DNA of 64,000 nucleotides from Paracoccus fontiphilus (GTDB lineage Bacteria > Pseudomonadota > Alphaproteobacteria > Rhodobacterales > Rhodobacteraceae): NCBI RefSeq assembly GCF_017356265.1, contig NZ_JAFNAW010000006.1:38141-102140 (forward strand). The letters are read 5' to 3'. Position numbers and translations under genes: made by a program. The notes under the pieces were generated by a model that was not told the DNA's origin, ran no database searches, and saw nothing but the letters and a program-made list of their open reading frames with translations. Of the stretch, positions 45,591 to 53,354 are shown piece by piece (the first letter of the stretch is position 1; every line of letters begins with the position of its first letter).

Positions 45591-46290
45591 CTATCCCCCG
45601 ACGACCATGCCGACAAGATAGGCGACCCCCGCACAGGTTAGCCCACGGCCAGCGTTTCGCCCATCGCCTGCGCAAAGGGTTCCTGGGTGGCCCGCCAGCG
45701 CGTGACCCCCAGCAGAACAAGGGCGCCGAGAGTCCCGGCGACCGAAACGCCGAAGACGCTTGCCGAGGGTGCGTTCAGCATGAAGGGAATGATCGGGATT
45801 GAGCCCAGCGCCAGGAACGACAGAAACGTCACGAGGGCCCGTGCCGCCGGACTGCCCGCGCCGGGATCGGTGGCGCCCAGGTCATAGCGCAGGCTCAGAT
45901 CCGCCATCATCGCCGGATTGCGCCCCGGAATGCCCGCCCTGTCCCGGGCGTTGCTGTCGCCGACGCCATGCCGCACAAGAAGCGAGCACAGGTCGCGCAC
46001 GGATCGCGGTTGATGCGGTCCATCGCGACGTGACGCTGGCGGCAGAACACCTCACGCTGGGACCGGTTGGACAGATAGGTCCCCAGCCCCATGGCGACAG
46101 CATCGGCGAACAGGTTGGCAAGCCCGAACAGCAGCACGGCGATCGTCCCGACCTGCGCCGCGCCCTCTGCCCTCGCCCCGGCAAAGCTGAAGACGATCGC
46201 GAAGGTCGTCACGATGCCGTCGTCTCCCCCAAGGACGATCCGGCCCAGTTAGGTCCGAGACGGACTGGGCCTGTCCGGGCTTTCGCTCAA
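45591..46290 (-). pseudogene. VIT1/CCC1-family (iron/manganese) membrane transporter, multiply disrupted
   Basis: Homology to VIT1/CCC1 transporters spreads over three frames. A TTG start at 46290, overlapping the hydrolase stop, gives LSESPDRPSPSRT, then an in-frame TAA at 46251-46249 where a Tyr is plausible. The chain then continues LGRIVLGGDDGIVTTFAIVF and AVLLFGLANLFADAVAMGLG. Near 46000 the frame shifts to RNPAMMADLSLRYDLGATDP and ALVTFLSFLALGSIPIIPFM, and near 45640 it shifts again to LTCAGVAYLVGMVVGG and a stop at 45591. With one nonsense and two frame lesions it is a pseudogene. Intact relatives move Fe2+/Mn2+ out of the cytosol. Confidence 0.88.
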
Positions 46291-46949
46291 CGCGTGCTTT
46301 CCGTCAAACGCCGGCGGACATAGCTTTGCACAAGGTCGATCATCGGCTTCATGTGCAGTTCGTCGTCGCGGAAGAAGTGGTCCGCGCCCTCGATCTCCTC
46401 GTGGGTGATGGTGATGCCCTTCTGCTCGCGCAACTTGCCGACCAGGGCGTGCGTATCCTTGGGCGGCGCCACGCGGTCGGCGGTGCCGTTCACGATCAGG
46501 CCCGAGGACGGGCATGGTGCCAGGAAGCTGAAGTCGTACATGTTGGCGGGCGGGGCCACGCTGATGAAGCCGGTGATCTCGGGGCGGCGCATCAGAAGCT
46601 GCATCCCGATCCAGGCTCCGAAGCTGAAGCCCGCCACCCAGCAATGCTTGCTGTTGGGGTTCATCGCCTGCAGGTAATCCAGCGCCGAGGCCGCATCCGA
46701 CAATTCGCCGATGCCCTGGTCGAACTCGCCCTGGCTGCGCCCCACGCCCCGGAAGTTGAACCGCATGACGGTGAAGCCCAGCTTGTGGAACGCATAGTGC
46801 AGGTTATAGACGACGCGGTTGTTCATCGTGCCCCCGTATTGCGGGTGCGGGTGCAGGACGATGGCAAGGGGGGCGTCGGGCTTGCCCGGTTGCGGGTGAT
46901 AGCGGCCCTCGAGCCGCCCTTCGGGGCCGGGGAAAATCAGCTCTGGCAT
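46287..46949 (-). CDS. Alpha/beta hydrolase
   Basis: The product has 220 residues. The nucleophile serine lies in VAGFSFGAWIGMQLL (G-x-S-x-G), the acid in NGTADRVAPP and the histidine in EGADHFF, so the catalytic triad is complete. The N-terminal HPHPQYGGTMNNRVVYNL and FNFRGVGRSQGEFDQGIGEL are characteristic of the YqiA/dienelactone-hydrolase-like small hydrolases common in alphaproteobacteria. It is cytoplasmic and its substrate is unknown. It runs away from iscR (divergent) and overlaps the VIT1 relic by 4 bp. Confidence 0.88.
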   Translation of the reverse strand: MPELIFPGPEGRLEGRYHPQPGKPDAPLAIVLHPHPQYGGTMNNRVVYNLHYAFHKLGFTVMRFNFRGVGRSQGEFDQGIGELSDAASALDYLQAMNPNSKHCWVAGFSFGAWIGMQLLMRRPEITGFISVAPPANMYDFSFLAPCPSSGLIVNGTADRVAPPKDTHALVGKLREQKGITITHEEIEGADHFFRDDELHMKPMIDLVQSYVRRRLTESTR

Positions 46950-46975
46950 CGTCTTCCTTCGAAGTTACGGGTTTC

Positions 46976-47004
46976 TTGACGCATCGTCATGGCGCTTTTA
47001 GACC
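46976..47004 (+). promoter_or_regulatory. Candidate iscR promoter
   Basis: TTGACG (46976-46981) and TAGACC (46999-47004) are 17 bp apart, 108 bp before the iscR ATG. The -35 is good and the -10 weak. No perfect Iron-Rhodo-box or IscR site was recognised around it. Confidence 0.4.
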
Positions 47005-47111
47005 GCTATCTGGGATGCCGGCGCGGATTGCGCAAGAAACGGACCTTGGCGGCATAGCGCGGCAGTGCGCGCGTCGTCAACCGACGCCGCCTGACTGGAA
47101 GGAGCCAGCCG

Positions 47112-47570
47112 ATGAAACTGTCCACCAAGGGGCGCTATGCGATCATCGCCCTTGTCGATCTGGCCACCGCCAAGGGCGACGACCTGACCTCTCTGGCCGA
47201 GATTTCGGCGCGCCAGGACATCTCGCTGCCCTATCTGGAACAGTTGTTCGTCAGGCTGCGGCGCGCGGGCCTTGTCGCCTCGGTCCGCGGTCCCGGTGGC
47301 GGCTACCGCCTGGCCCGCGCCCCCGAGACGATCCGCATCGCCGAGATCCTGGAGGCCGTGGACGAGACCGTCAGCGCCATGCATGTGGGCGCGGGGGCCT
47401 CGGGCGGGGTATCGGGTTCGCGGGCGCAGACGCTGTCCAACCGGCTGTGGGAAAGCCTGTCGGCGCATGTCTACGTCTTTCTGCACAACCATTCGCTGGC
47501 GGACGTCGCCAAGAACCAGTTGCTGCCCTGCCCGGCGCTGCCGCAAATCCTCAGCGTGGTGGACGATTGA
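47112..47570 (+). CDS. iscR: Rrf2-family regulator IscR (single-cysteine, Rhodobacter type)
   Basis: The product has 152 residues. The winged helix-turn-helix is standard (KLSTKGRYAIIALVDLA, ISLPYLEQLFVRLRRAGLV, SVRGPGGGYRLA). The three clustered cysteines that ligate [2Fe-2S] in E. coli IscR are absent: the loop reads MHVGAGASGGVSGSRAQTLSNRLW. The only cysteine is Cys140 (QLLPCPALP). This matches the one-cysteine IscR described for Rhodobacter sphaeroides, where it represses iron-sulfur assembly genes. Here no isc/suf genes follow; the next gene is convergent. RBS GGAAGGAG precedes the ATG. Confidence 0.88.
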   Translation: MKLSTKGRYAIIALVDLATAKGDDLTSLAEISARQDISLPYLEQLFVRLRRAGLVASVRGPGGGYRLARAPETIRIAEILEAVDETVSAMHVGAGASGGVSGSRAQTLSNRLWESLSAHVYVFLHNHSLADVAKNQLLPCPALPQILSVVDD

Positions 47571-47594
47571 AAAACGCGGCCCCGAGGGGCCGCG
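47570..47594 (-). terminator. Terminator shared by convergent iscR and omp genes
   Basis: CGCGGCCC/GGGCCGCG (47575-47582/47587-47594) forms a stem with a tight CGAG loop. A run of five A on its left (47570-47574) gives a T-run for minus-strand transcripts, so it mainly serves the outer-membrane protein gene. Confidence 0.85.
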
Positions 47595-47617
47595 CCTTGT
47601 TGCGAACTTTGCCGCGA

Positions 47618-48205
47618 TCAGAAGCGGTACGAAGCCCGGACCTGCACCAGGTCGGTATCCAGGTCGACGCCGTCGGCGATCACGTCCGAGAAGTCGCTGC
47701 GGCTGTATTCGGCGCCGACCGAGAACTTCTCGGTCACAAGGTATTCCGCACCCACGCCATAGGTGATGCCGGTTTCCGAGATGTCGCCCGCGATCGTGTC
47801 GAGCGAGACATGGGCGGCGCCCAGGGTCACATAGGGCTGGAAGCGGCCCATGTCATAGCCCGCCCGCGCGCGCAGGCGCCACAGGTCGGCGTCCTCGTCG
47901 GCTTCGTCCAGGTCGGCCTTGTTGTAGTCCAGTTCGGCGCCGGCGATCACCTTGCCGAAGTCGCGCAGATAGCCGACATGCGCACCGTAGCCGTCGAAAT
48001 CGCTTTCGCCGCCATTGTCCGAAACCTCGGCGCTGCCCTGGCCATACTGCAGACCGGCATAGAAGCCGGTCCAGTCCGTGCCGGCCTCGACCGGGACGAC
48101 AGGCGCCACCACCGGAGCGGTCTCGACCACGGGGGCGACATAGCCGCCGGCGAACGAGGCCGAGGCCGCCAGCGTGGCAGCAACCGTAAGCGCAACGAAT
48201 TTCAT
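47618..48205 (-). CDS. Outer-membrane beta-barrel protein (OmpA/Omp25-like)
   Basis: The product has 195 residues. A 19-residue signal peptide (KFVALTVAATLAASASFAGG) is followed by a Pro/Val-rich segment (YVAPVVETAPVVAPVVPVE) and an eight-stranded small barrel, starting DWTGFYAGLQYGQG and ending on VQVRASYRF with the C-terminal Phe needed for barrel insertion. Asp/Glu-rich loops (LDEADEDADLW) point outward. The exact role is unknown; relatives serve as surface or stress porin-like proteins. GAAGGAGA is an excellent RBS, which suits high expression. Confidence 0.88.
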   Translation of the reverse strand: MKFVALTVAATLAASASFAGGYVAPVVETAPVVAPVVPVEAGTDWTGFYAGLQYGQGSAEVSDNGGESDFDGYGAHVGYLRDFGKVIAGAELDYNKADLDEADEDADLWRLRARAGYDMGRFQPYVTLGAAHVSLDTIAGDISETGITYGVGAEYLVTEKFSVGAEYSRSDFSDVIADGVDLDTDLVQVRASYRF

Positions 48206-48270
48206 GAGGGTAGTCTCCTTCTAGTCAGTGCGGTCTAGATAGGCCCGCCACCCGCCGTTGCCAGAGACAA

Positions 48271-48287
48271 CTTGCACGGAATGCAAG
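48271..48287. promoter_or_regulatory. 17-bp palindrome upstream of the barrel gene
   Basis: CTTGCA-CGGAA-TGCAAG lies 66-82 bp upstream of the outer-membrane protein ATG, with TTGCATG again just beside it. It could be an operator or a 5'-leader hairpin. No regulator is identified. Confidence 0.4.
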
Positions 48288-48488
48288 ATCTGTTGCATGT
48301 TTGTAACGCTACTGTAAAAGTGATCGGCCTTGAGCATAAACGAGAAAATGCCCGCAGGCGTTGCCTCGTGTCGATCACGGAGCGGCTGTCGAGGCGCCGT
48401 TCAAGCCTTGGCACCCTGTGCGACGAACCTTTCAGATCGGGCTGTCGATCCAGACCCAGAGGCTGCAGGGAACAACCAGCGACAGACG

Positions 48489-48850
48489 CTAGACGGGCAG
48501 CCTGCGGCGATCCCAAGTGACGCCACTCCGGATGACCTTGGCAGGCGATCCCGCGGCAAGGCTGTGGTCGGGGATGGTCCCCCTGACAATGGACCCTGCC
48601 CCGATGATGGAGTGGCTGCCGATGACGGTGCCCTTCAGGATCGTTGCCTGCCGCCCGATCCAGACGTGATCCCCGATGGAGATAGGCTTGCAACGATTGA
48701 TGCGTTTTCCCGACGCCACGTCGATGATCGAATGGTTGTCGCTGCTGCCGATATCGATCATGCCATCGTTGCACTCGCTTACGATCCGACCTGCCAAGCG
48801 ATGGTGGGCGCCGATCCGAATGCTGTTGCAACGACCTTCGACGACGCCGC
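48489..48850 (-). pseudogene. Hexapeptide-repeat acyltransferase, C-terminal fragment
   Basis: The frame reads EGRCNSIRIGAHHRLAGRIV, DNHSIIDVASGKRINRCKPI, SIGDHVWIGRQATILKGTVI, GSHSIIGAGSIV and ends AGSPAKVIRSGVTWDRRRLPV. This is the left-handed beta-helix of WbbJ/maltose-O-acetyltransferase-like enzymes, including the catalytic His in SSDNHSI. An in-frame TAG near 48853 cuts off the N-terminal part and no start codon suits; TTG 48797 is the first usable one. About half a normal acyltransferase remains. Base composition is lower in GC than neighbouring genes. It lies beside the 3' end of tRNA-Met, which fits a remnant of transferred polysaccharide genes. Confidence 0.7.
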
Positions 48851-48963
48851 GCTACCCTGCTGCCTTCCGGGAAAGGTCGCATGGTGTTGCCAGAATAGCA
48901 AAACGCTCGACTTCATCGGGCTTCTGCACCATTCGGCCGGTTTTTACGGAAAGTGGGAAACCG

Positions 48964-49040
48964 TGGTAGCGGAGGAGGGATTTGAACCCCCGACACAAGG
49001 ATTATGATTCCTCTGCTCTAACCAGCTGAGCTACTCCGCC
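48964..49040 (-). tRNA. tRNA-Met (CAU), elongator
   Basis: On the minus strand a complete cloverleaf is readable: acceptor GGCGGAG/CTCCGCT, D arm AGCTCAGCTGGTTAGAGC, anticodon stem GAGGA/TCCTT around loop ATCATAA (anticodon CAT), T arm GTCGGGGGTTCAAATCC and encoded CCA. The general form matches alphaproteobacterial elongator tRNA-Met. A lysidine-modified tRNA-Ile(CAU) shares the anticodon but usually has a different body, so Met is preferred. Confidence 0.93.
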
Positions 49041-49122
49041 ACGGGTGGGGGCGATGTAAGGGAGGGCGTGGGGGGCGTCAAGCGGTTTTTCGACAGATTT
49101 CACGACGCTGGACGGACAAATG

Positions 49123-49152
49123 AAAAACGCCGCCCTAGGTCAGGACGGCGTT
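49123..49152 (-). terminator. Rho-independent terminator after gltX
   Basis: On the minus strand AACGCCGTCCT (49152-49142) pairs with AGGGCGGCGTT (49136-49126), with one G-U pair, around GACCT. TTT follows. It is about 24 bp past the gltX stop. Confidence 0.87.
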
Positions 49153-49175
49153 CGGGTTCCCGGCATGCACGCGGG

Positions 49176-50501
49176 TCAGCCGCGCGCCTTGACCACCTGC
49201 AGCAGCGGCATCACCTGCGCCATGTCGGGACCGTGGGCCTGGCCAGTGACGGCCTTGCGCAGCGGCATGAACAGGCCCTTGCCCTTGCGGCCGGTGGCCT
49301 CCTTCACGGCTGCCGTCCATTCGCCCCAGGTCGCGTCCGTATAGGGCGGCGGCGGCAGCAGCGGCATGGCCTGGGCGATGAAGTCGGCATCCTCGGGGTC
49401 GATCTGCGGCTCGGCGCCCTGGGAAAAGATCGTCCACCAGTCGGCCAGATCGTCCAGCCTGGTGATGTTCTGCGAGGCCACGGCCCAGAAGCGTTCTGCC
49501 AGGTCACCCGGAACGCCAAGCGCCGCGATCCGGTCGCGCACGGTGTCGAAGGGCAAGGCCTGGTTCCGCTCGCGCGTCAGCGGCCACAGATCCTCGGCGT
49601 CGAACTTCGTGGGCGAGGCGCCGAACTGCGACAGGTCGAACCCCTCGGCCAGGTCGTCCAGCGTCATCTTCAGCTCGACCGGCTGGCTGGAGCCGAGCCG
49701 CGCCATCATCGACAGCAGCGCCTCGGGGGCGACGCCCGCCTCGCGCAGGTCGCGGATGGACAGGGCGCCGATGCGCTTGGACAGTTCCTCGCCCTTGGCG
49801 CCCGTCAGCAGGCTGTGATGGGCGAAGGCCGGCGGCGTGCCGCCAAGGGCGCGGATGATCTGGATCTGGGTCGCGGTGTTGGTCACATGGTCCGCGCCGC
49901 GCACGATATGCGTGACCGCCATGTCCGTGTCATCGACCGAGGACGCGAAGGTGTAAAGCACCTGCCCGTCGTGACGGATCAGCACCGGGTCGGACACGCT
50001 GGCGGCGTCGATGGAAATGTCGCCCAGGATGCCGTCGGTCCACTCGATCCGCTCCTGGTCCAGCTTGAAGCGCCAGTAGCCTTCGCGCCCTTCGGCCCGC
50101 AGGCGGTCGCGATCGGCCTCGGACAGGGCCAGTCCGGCGCGGTCATAGACCGGGGGCTTGCCCATGTTCAGCTGCTTCTTGCGCTTCAGGTCCAGCTCGG
50201 TCGGGGTCTCGAACACCTCGTACAGGCGGCCCGCGCCGCGCAACTGGTCCGCCGCCTCGGCATAGCGGTCGAGGCGCCAAGACTGGCGTTCGACCCGGTC
50301 CCAGTGCAGGCCCAGCCAGTCCAGATCGCGCTTGATGCCGTCGGCATATTCTTCCTTGGACCGTTCCTGGTCGGTGTCGTCCAGCCGCAGGATGAAGGTT
50401 CCGCCGGCCTTTCGCGCGATCAGATAGTTGAACAGCGCGGTCCGCAGGTTGCCGACATGGATGTGGCCCGTGGGCGACGGGGCGAAGCGGGTGGTGGTCA
50501 T
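49176..50501 (-). CDS. gltX: Glutamyl-tRNA synthetase
   Basis: The product has 441 residues. The class I HIGH-like motif is RFAPSPTGHIHVGNLRTALFN and the KMSKS-like motif is GEELSKRIGALSIRDL. RGADHVTNTATQIQI and the Rossmann elements match GltX. It charges tRNA-Glu (in many alphaproteobacteria also tRNA-Gln, or one of two GltX copies does). The length of 441 is slightly shorter than the ~470 of the other common paralogue, so a second gltX elsewhere is expected. It is divergent from the zincin-like gene. Confidence 0.96.
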   Translation of the reverse strand: MTTTRFAPSPTGHIHVGNLRTALFNYLIARKAGGTFILRLDDTDQERSKEEYADGIKRDLDWLGLHWDRVERQSWRLDRYAEAADQLRGAGRLYEVFETPTELDLKRKKQLNMGKPPVYDRAGLALSEADRDRLRAEGREGYWRFKLDQERIEWTDGILGDISIDAASVSDPVLIRHDGQVLYTFASSVDDTDMAVTHIVRGADHVTNTATQIQIIRALGGTPPAFAHHSLLTGAKGEELSKRIGALSIRDLREAGVAPEALLSMMARLGSSQPVELKMTLDDLAEGFDLSQFGASPTKFDAEDLWPLTRERNQALPFDTVRDRIAALGVPGDLAERFWAVASQNITRLDDLADWWTIFSQGAEPQIDPEDADFIAQAMPLLPPPPYTDATWGEWTAAVKEATGRKGKGLFMPLRKAVTGQAHGPDMAQVMPLLQVVKARG

Positions 50502-50579
50502 GGCACGTCTCCTGTTCGCCTTGCTCTTTCACACGCCGCGATTCTTGTCCATATCGGGGACGACATGCAGGAGACGCGG

Positions 50580-50987
50580 ATGACCGACTGGAAGGACCTG
50601 ACCGCCCCCGACGCGGCCCGGATCGAAGCGATGGCGCGCGACGCAATGGCCGCCCTGCCCCCCGAATTCGCGACCCATGCGGGGGCCATCGCGATCCGCG
50701 TGGCCGAGTTCGCCCCCGAGGATGTCCTGGACGAGTTGCAGATCGACGACCCGTTCGAGCTGACGGGCATCTATGACGGCATTCCGCTGACCGAGAAGTC
50801 GGTGTCCGACCAGCCGGGCCAGCCCGACATCATCTGGCTGTATCGCCGCCCGCTGCTGGACGAATGGGCCGCGCGCGGCAACGTCACGCTGGCCGAACTA
50901 GTCGGCCATGTCGTCACGCACGAGATGGCCCATCACTTCGGCTGGTCGGACGACGACATCGCCAGCATCGACAGGTGGTGGGAATGA
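50580..50987 (+). CDS. Metallopeptidase family (zincin-like, DUF1025) protein
   Basis: The product has 135 residues. The zinc site HEMAHHFGWSDDDI (HExxH near residue 113, then a distal acidic residue) identifies the minimal zincin family formerly called DUF1025. The middle portion (IWLYRRPLLDEWAARG) also fits. Substrate and function are unknown; no signal peptide is present. The ATG at 50580 follows AGGAG at 50569; an ATG at 50565 would add five residues. The stop overlaps the pfkB start by 4 bp. Confidence 0.88.
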   Translation: MTDWKDLTAPDAARIEAMARDAMAALPPEFATHAGAIAIRVAEFAPEDVLDELQIDDPFELTGIYDGIPLTEKSVSDQPGQPDIIWLYRRPLLDEWAARGNVTLAELVGHVVTHEMAHHFGWSDDDIASIDRWWE

Positions 50988-51943
50988 CCGCGCGGGTGCA
51001 GGCGCCGATCCTGACGGTCACGCTGAACCCCGCGCTGGATCTGTCCACCGCCACGGACGAGGTGCGGCCCGAACTGAAGCTGCGCTGCGACAAGCCCGAG
51101 GTCGATCCCGGCGGCGGCGGCATCAATGTCAGCCGCGCGATCAAGCACATGGGCGGGCGGTCGACCGCCATGGTGGCGCTTGGCGGGGCCACGGGGACGC
51201 GCATCGCCGAACTGCTGAAGGCCGACGGACTGTCGGTCGTGCGCCTGACCGCCCCCGGCGAGACGCGGCAGTCGCTGGCCGTGACCGACCGGTCCACCGG
51301 CGGGCAGTACCGTTTCGTCCTGCCGGGCCCCGAATGGCACAAGGCCCATGTGGCCGACATGACCCAGGCCATCGCCGAGGCCGCCCGCGCCGGGGGCTGG
51401 GTGGTCGTGTCGGGATCGAACCCGCCCGGCGTTCCGGCGGGCTTCGAACAGATGCTGACGGTGCGGCTGAAGAACAGCGGCGCGAAGCTTCTGGTCGACA
51501 CCTCGGGCGAGGCGCTGCGGGTGCTGGCGGGATCGTCCACCCCCGTCGATGTGCTGCGCATGGACAGCCACGAGGCCGAGGAACTGGCGGCCCGGCCCCT
51601 GCCCGGGCGCGAGGACAGCGCGGCCTTCGCGGCGGGCCTTGTGAAGGATGGCGCGGCCCGTTCGGTGATCGTGGCGCGCGGCGCCGACGGATCGGTGATC
51701 GCAAGCGCCGACGGCGCCTGGCACGCGGCCTCGGCCCCGGTCAAGGTGGTCAGCGCGGTGGGCGCGGGCGACAGCTTCGTGGCGGGCTTCGTGCTGGCGA
51801 TGGCGCGCGAGTGGCCGGTCCAGGAAGCCTTGGCGCTTGGCGCCGCCGCGGCCTCGGCCGCCGTGATGACCCCCGCGACCGACCTGTGCCGTGCCGAGGA
51901 TGTCGAGCGGTTCTACGCCGAACGGGTCATCACCCGCCTTTAG
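50984..51943 (+). CDS. PfkB-family hexose-phosphate kinase (1-phosphofructokinase-like)
   Basis: The product has 319 residues. It has the N-terminal TVTLNPALDLST, the substrate glycine motif DPGGGGINVSRAIKHMGG and the C-terminal anion hole and base VSAVGAGDSFVAGFVLA. This pattern groups it with 1-phosphofructokinase, 6-phosphofructokinase II and tagatose-6-phosphate kinases; which sugar phosphate is used cannot be fixed. No PTS or fructose genes are nearby. It is coupled to the zincin-like gene upstream and ends at a bidirectional terminator. Confidence 0.88.
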   Translation: MTARVQAPILTVTLNPALDLSTATDEVRPELKLRCDKPEVDPGGGGINVSRAIKHMGGRSTAMVALGGATGTRIAELLKADGLSVVRLTAPGETRQSLAVTDRSTGGQYRFVLPGPEWHKAHVADMTQAIAEAARAGGWVVVSGSNPPGVPAGFEQMLTVRLKNSGAKLLVDTSGEALRVLAGSSTPVDVLRMDSHEAEELAARPLPGREDSAAFAAGLVKDGAARSVIVARGADGSVIASADGAWHAASAPVKVVSAVGAGDSFVAGFVLAMAREWPVQEALALGAAAASAAVMTPATDLCRAEDVERFYAERVITRL

Positions 51944-51984
51944 CGGCCCTTCCCGGCGCTGCGACCGGCGGACCCCGAAACAGA

Positions 51985-52009
51985 AAAGCCGCCCAAAGGG
52001 GGCGGCTTT
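51985..52009. terminator. Bidirectional terminator between pfkB and DUF6280 gene
   Basis: AAAGCCGCCC (51985-51994) pairs with GGGCGGCTTT (52000-52009) around AAAGG. T-rich ends occur on both strands, as suits two convergent genes. Confidence 0.85.
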
Positions 52010-52031
52010 CGCGGGATGCGTCGCGGCCTGC

Positions 52032-52358
52032 CTACGCGGCTTCGGCCTCTTCGGCCTCGGCGGCCATGCGGCGTTCGCTTTCCTCGCGCGACAGCGCGAC
52101 CGACGTGCGCACGCCCTTCGAGACAAATTCCATGAGGCCCTTCACCACCCGCTCGTTCGGGTCGATGCCGGCGCAGGACAGAACTTCGCGGCCGTCGCGC
52201 GACCGCGCCCAGCGGGCGATCTGCTCGGCTCCGTTGCCATATTTCTTGTCATCGGCAATCGCATCATCCAGCGCGGCCAGGACCACGGCTGCAAAAAGCT
52301 TGCGGGCCCGCTGGCCCTGTTCGAAATTGAAAGCCGATCCGTCGACAAAATCGCGCAT
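52032..52358 (-). CDS. DUF6280 family protein
   Basis: The product has 108 residues with no signal peptide or membrane segment. It opens MRDFVDGSAFNFEQGQRARKL and contains AAVVLAALDDAIADDKKYGN, IARWARSRDGREVLSCAGID and an acidic Glu/Ala-rich tail. This fits the short protein family DUF6280 known mainly from Rhodobacteraceae. Its function is not known. The start at 52358 matches the family N-terminus; an upstream ATG would add a dissimilar extension. It is convergent with pfkB and divergent from efp across a long AT-rich interval. Confidence 0.8.
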   Translation of the reverse strand: MRDFVDGSAFNFEQGQRARKLFAAVVLAALDDAIADDKKYGNGAEQIARWARSRDGREVLSCAGIDPNERVVKGLMEFVSKGVRTSVALSREESERRMAAEAEEAEAA

Positions 52359-52718
52359 ACCATTCGTCCATCTTCTAGGCCACGAAGCAAAAGCGGCCGC
52401 GTGGGCGGCAGCATGCCAGCCCATCATTATTGTTTCCGTTTCTCTGACGGTGCTGCTGCTTAGCCCAGATGCCCGCCGATTCGTTATTCCCTTGCCTGCA
52501 TATCACCCATGCACTTACTGCATGTCGTGTAAAAAACAGGTGAAATCTTTAATTACACCTTGCTTTTCATGTAACCCAGCGCCGGTCTGCGCCTTGACAA
52601 CACCGCAAAACCCTTTTGGTTGCCTCGGCCACAAGGCCCCGATATAGGGGCGCCACAGCGCCGTTCAACGACGAACAGCAGTTATTTCCAGAACCCGAAG
52701 AACCCCAAAAGGTTTCCC
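52359..52718. other. 360-bp AT-richer intergenic region between DUF6280 gene and efp
   Basis: No gene is visible. The stretch 52430-52620 is clearly lower in GC than its surroundings (e.g. AAATCTTTAATTACACC, GCAAAACCCTTTT) and should hold the divergent promoters of both genes. A small possible coding start at 52620 is only the upstream extension of the efp frame. Confidence 0.6.
52594..52622 (+). promoter_or_regulatory. Candidate efp promoter
   Basis: A perfect TTGACA (52594-52599) lies in an AT-rich context 120 bp before the efp ATG. At 17-bp spacing the -10 would be TGGTTG (52617-52622), which is weak but not unusual for this group. Confidence 0.4.
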
Positions 52719-53282
52719 ATGCCCAAGATCAACGGCAACGAAATCCGCCCCGGCAACGTGCTGGAGCATGACGGAGGCCTGTGGGCCGCCGTGAAGGTCA
52801 ACCACGTCAAGCCCGGCAAGGGCGGCGCCTTTGCCCAAGTGGAACTGAAGAACCTGCGCGACGGCCGCAAGCTGAACGAACGCTTCCGCAGCGAGGACAA
52901 GGTGGAACAGGTCCGCCTGGAACAGAAGGACCAGCAGTTCCTGTATGAAAGCGACGGCAAGCTGGTCTTCATGGACAGCGAGACCTTCGAGCAGACCGAA
53001 CTGGACGCCGACCTGCTGGGCGACCGCCGCCCCTTCCTGCAGGACGGCATGACCGCCACCATCGAATACTACGGCGAGGAAGCCCTGTCCGTCTCGATCC
53101 CGCAGAAGGTGACCTGCACCGTCAACGAGACCGAGCCGGTGGTGAAGGGCCAGACGGCCGCCAACAGCTACAAGCCCGCGATCCTGGACAACGGCGTCCG
53201 CATCATGATCCCGCCCTTCGTCGGCGAGGGCGAGAAGATCATCGTGAACACCGAACTGTTCGAATACAGCGAACGGGCCTGA
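52719..53282 (+). CDS. efp: Elongation factor P
   Basis: The product has 187 residues with three beta-barrel domains. The tip lysine for modification lies in [17 protein letters not shown] (~34). The C-terminal signature [28 protein letters not shown] is partly quoted as [14 protein letters not shown] relieves ribosome stalling at polyproline. The ATG at 52719 gives the family N-terminus (MPKINGNEI). A strong terminator follows, so it is monocistronic. Confidence 0.97.
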   Translation: MPKINGNEIRPGNVLEHDGGLWAAVKVNHVKPGKGGAFAQVELKNLRDGRKLNERFRSEDKVEQVRLEQKDQQFLYESDGKLVFMDSETFEQTELDADLLGDRRPFLQDGMTATIEYYGEEALSVSIPQKVTCTVNETEPVVKGQTAANSYKPAILDNGVRIMIPPFVGEGEKIIVNTELFEYSERA

Positions 53283-53305
53283 GCCCTTTCCTGCAGGAAA
53301 CCTGG

Positions 53306-53330
53306 CGCCCCGGCCTTCCGGGGCGTTTTT
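53306..53330 (+). terminator. Rho-independent terminator after efp
   Basis: CGCCCCGG (53306-53313) pairs with CCGGGGCG (53318-53325) around CCTT, followed by TTTTT. It lies 24 bp past the efp stop. Confidence 0.93.
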
Positions 53331-53354
53331 CATGACAAGCCGGGATCTCCGCCC

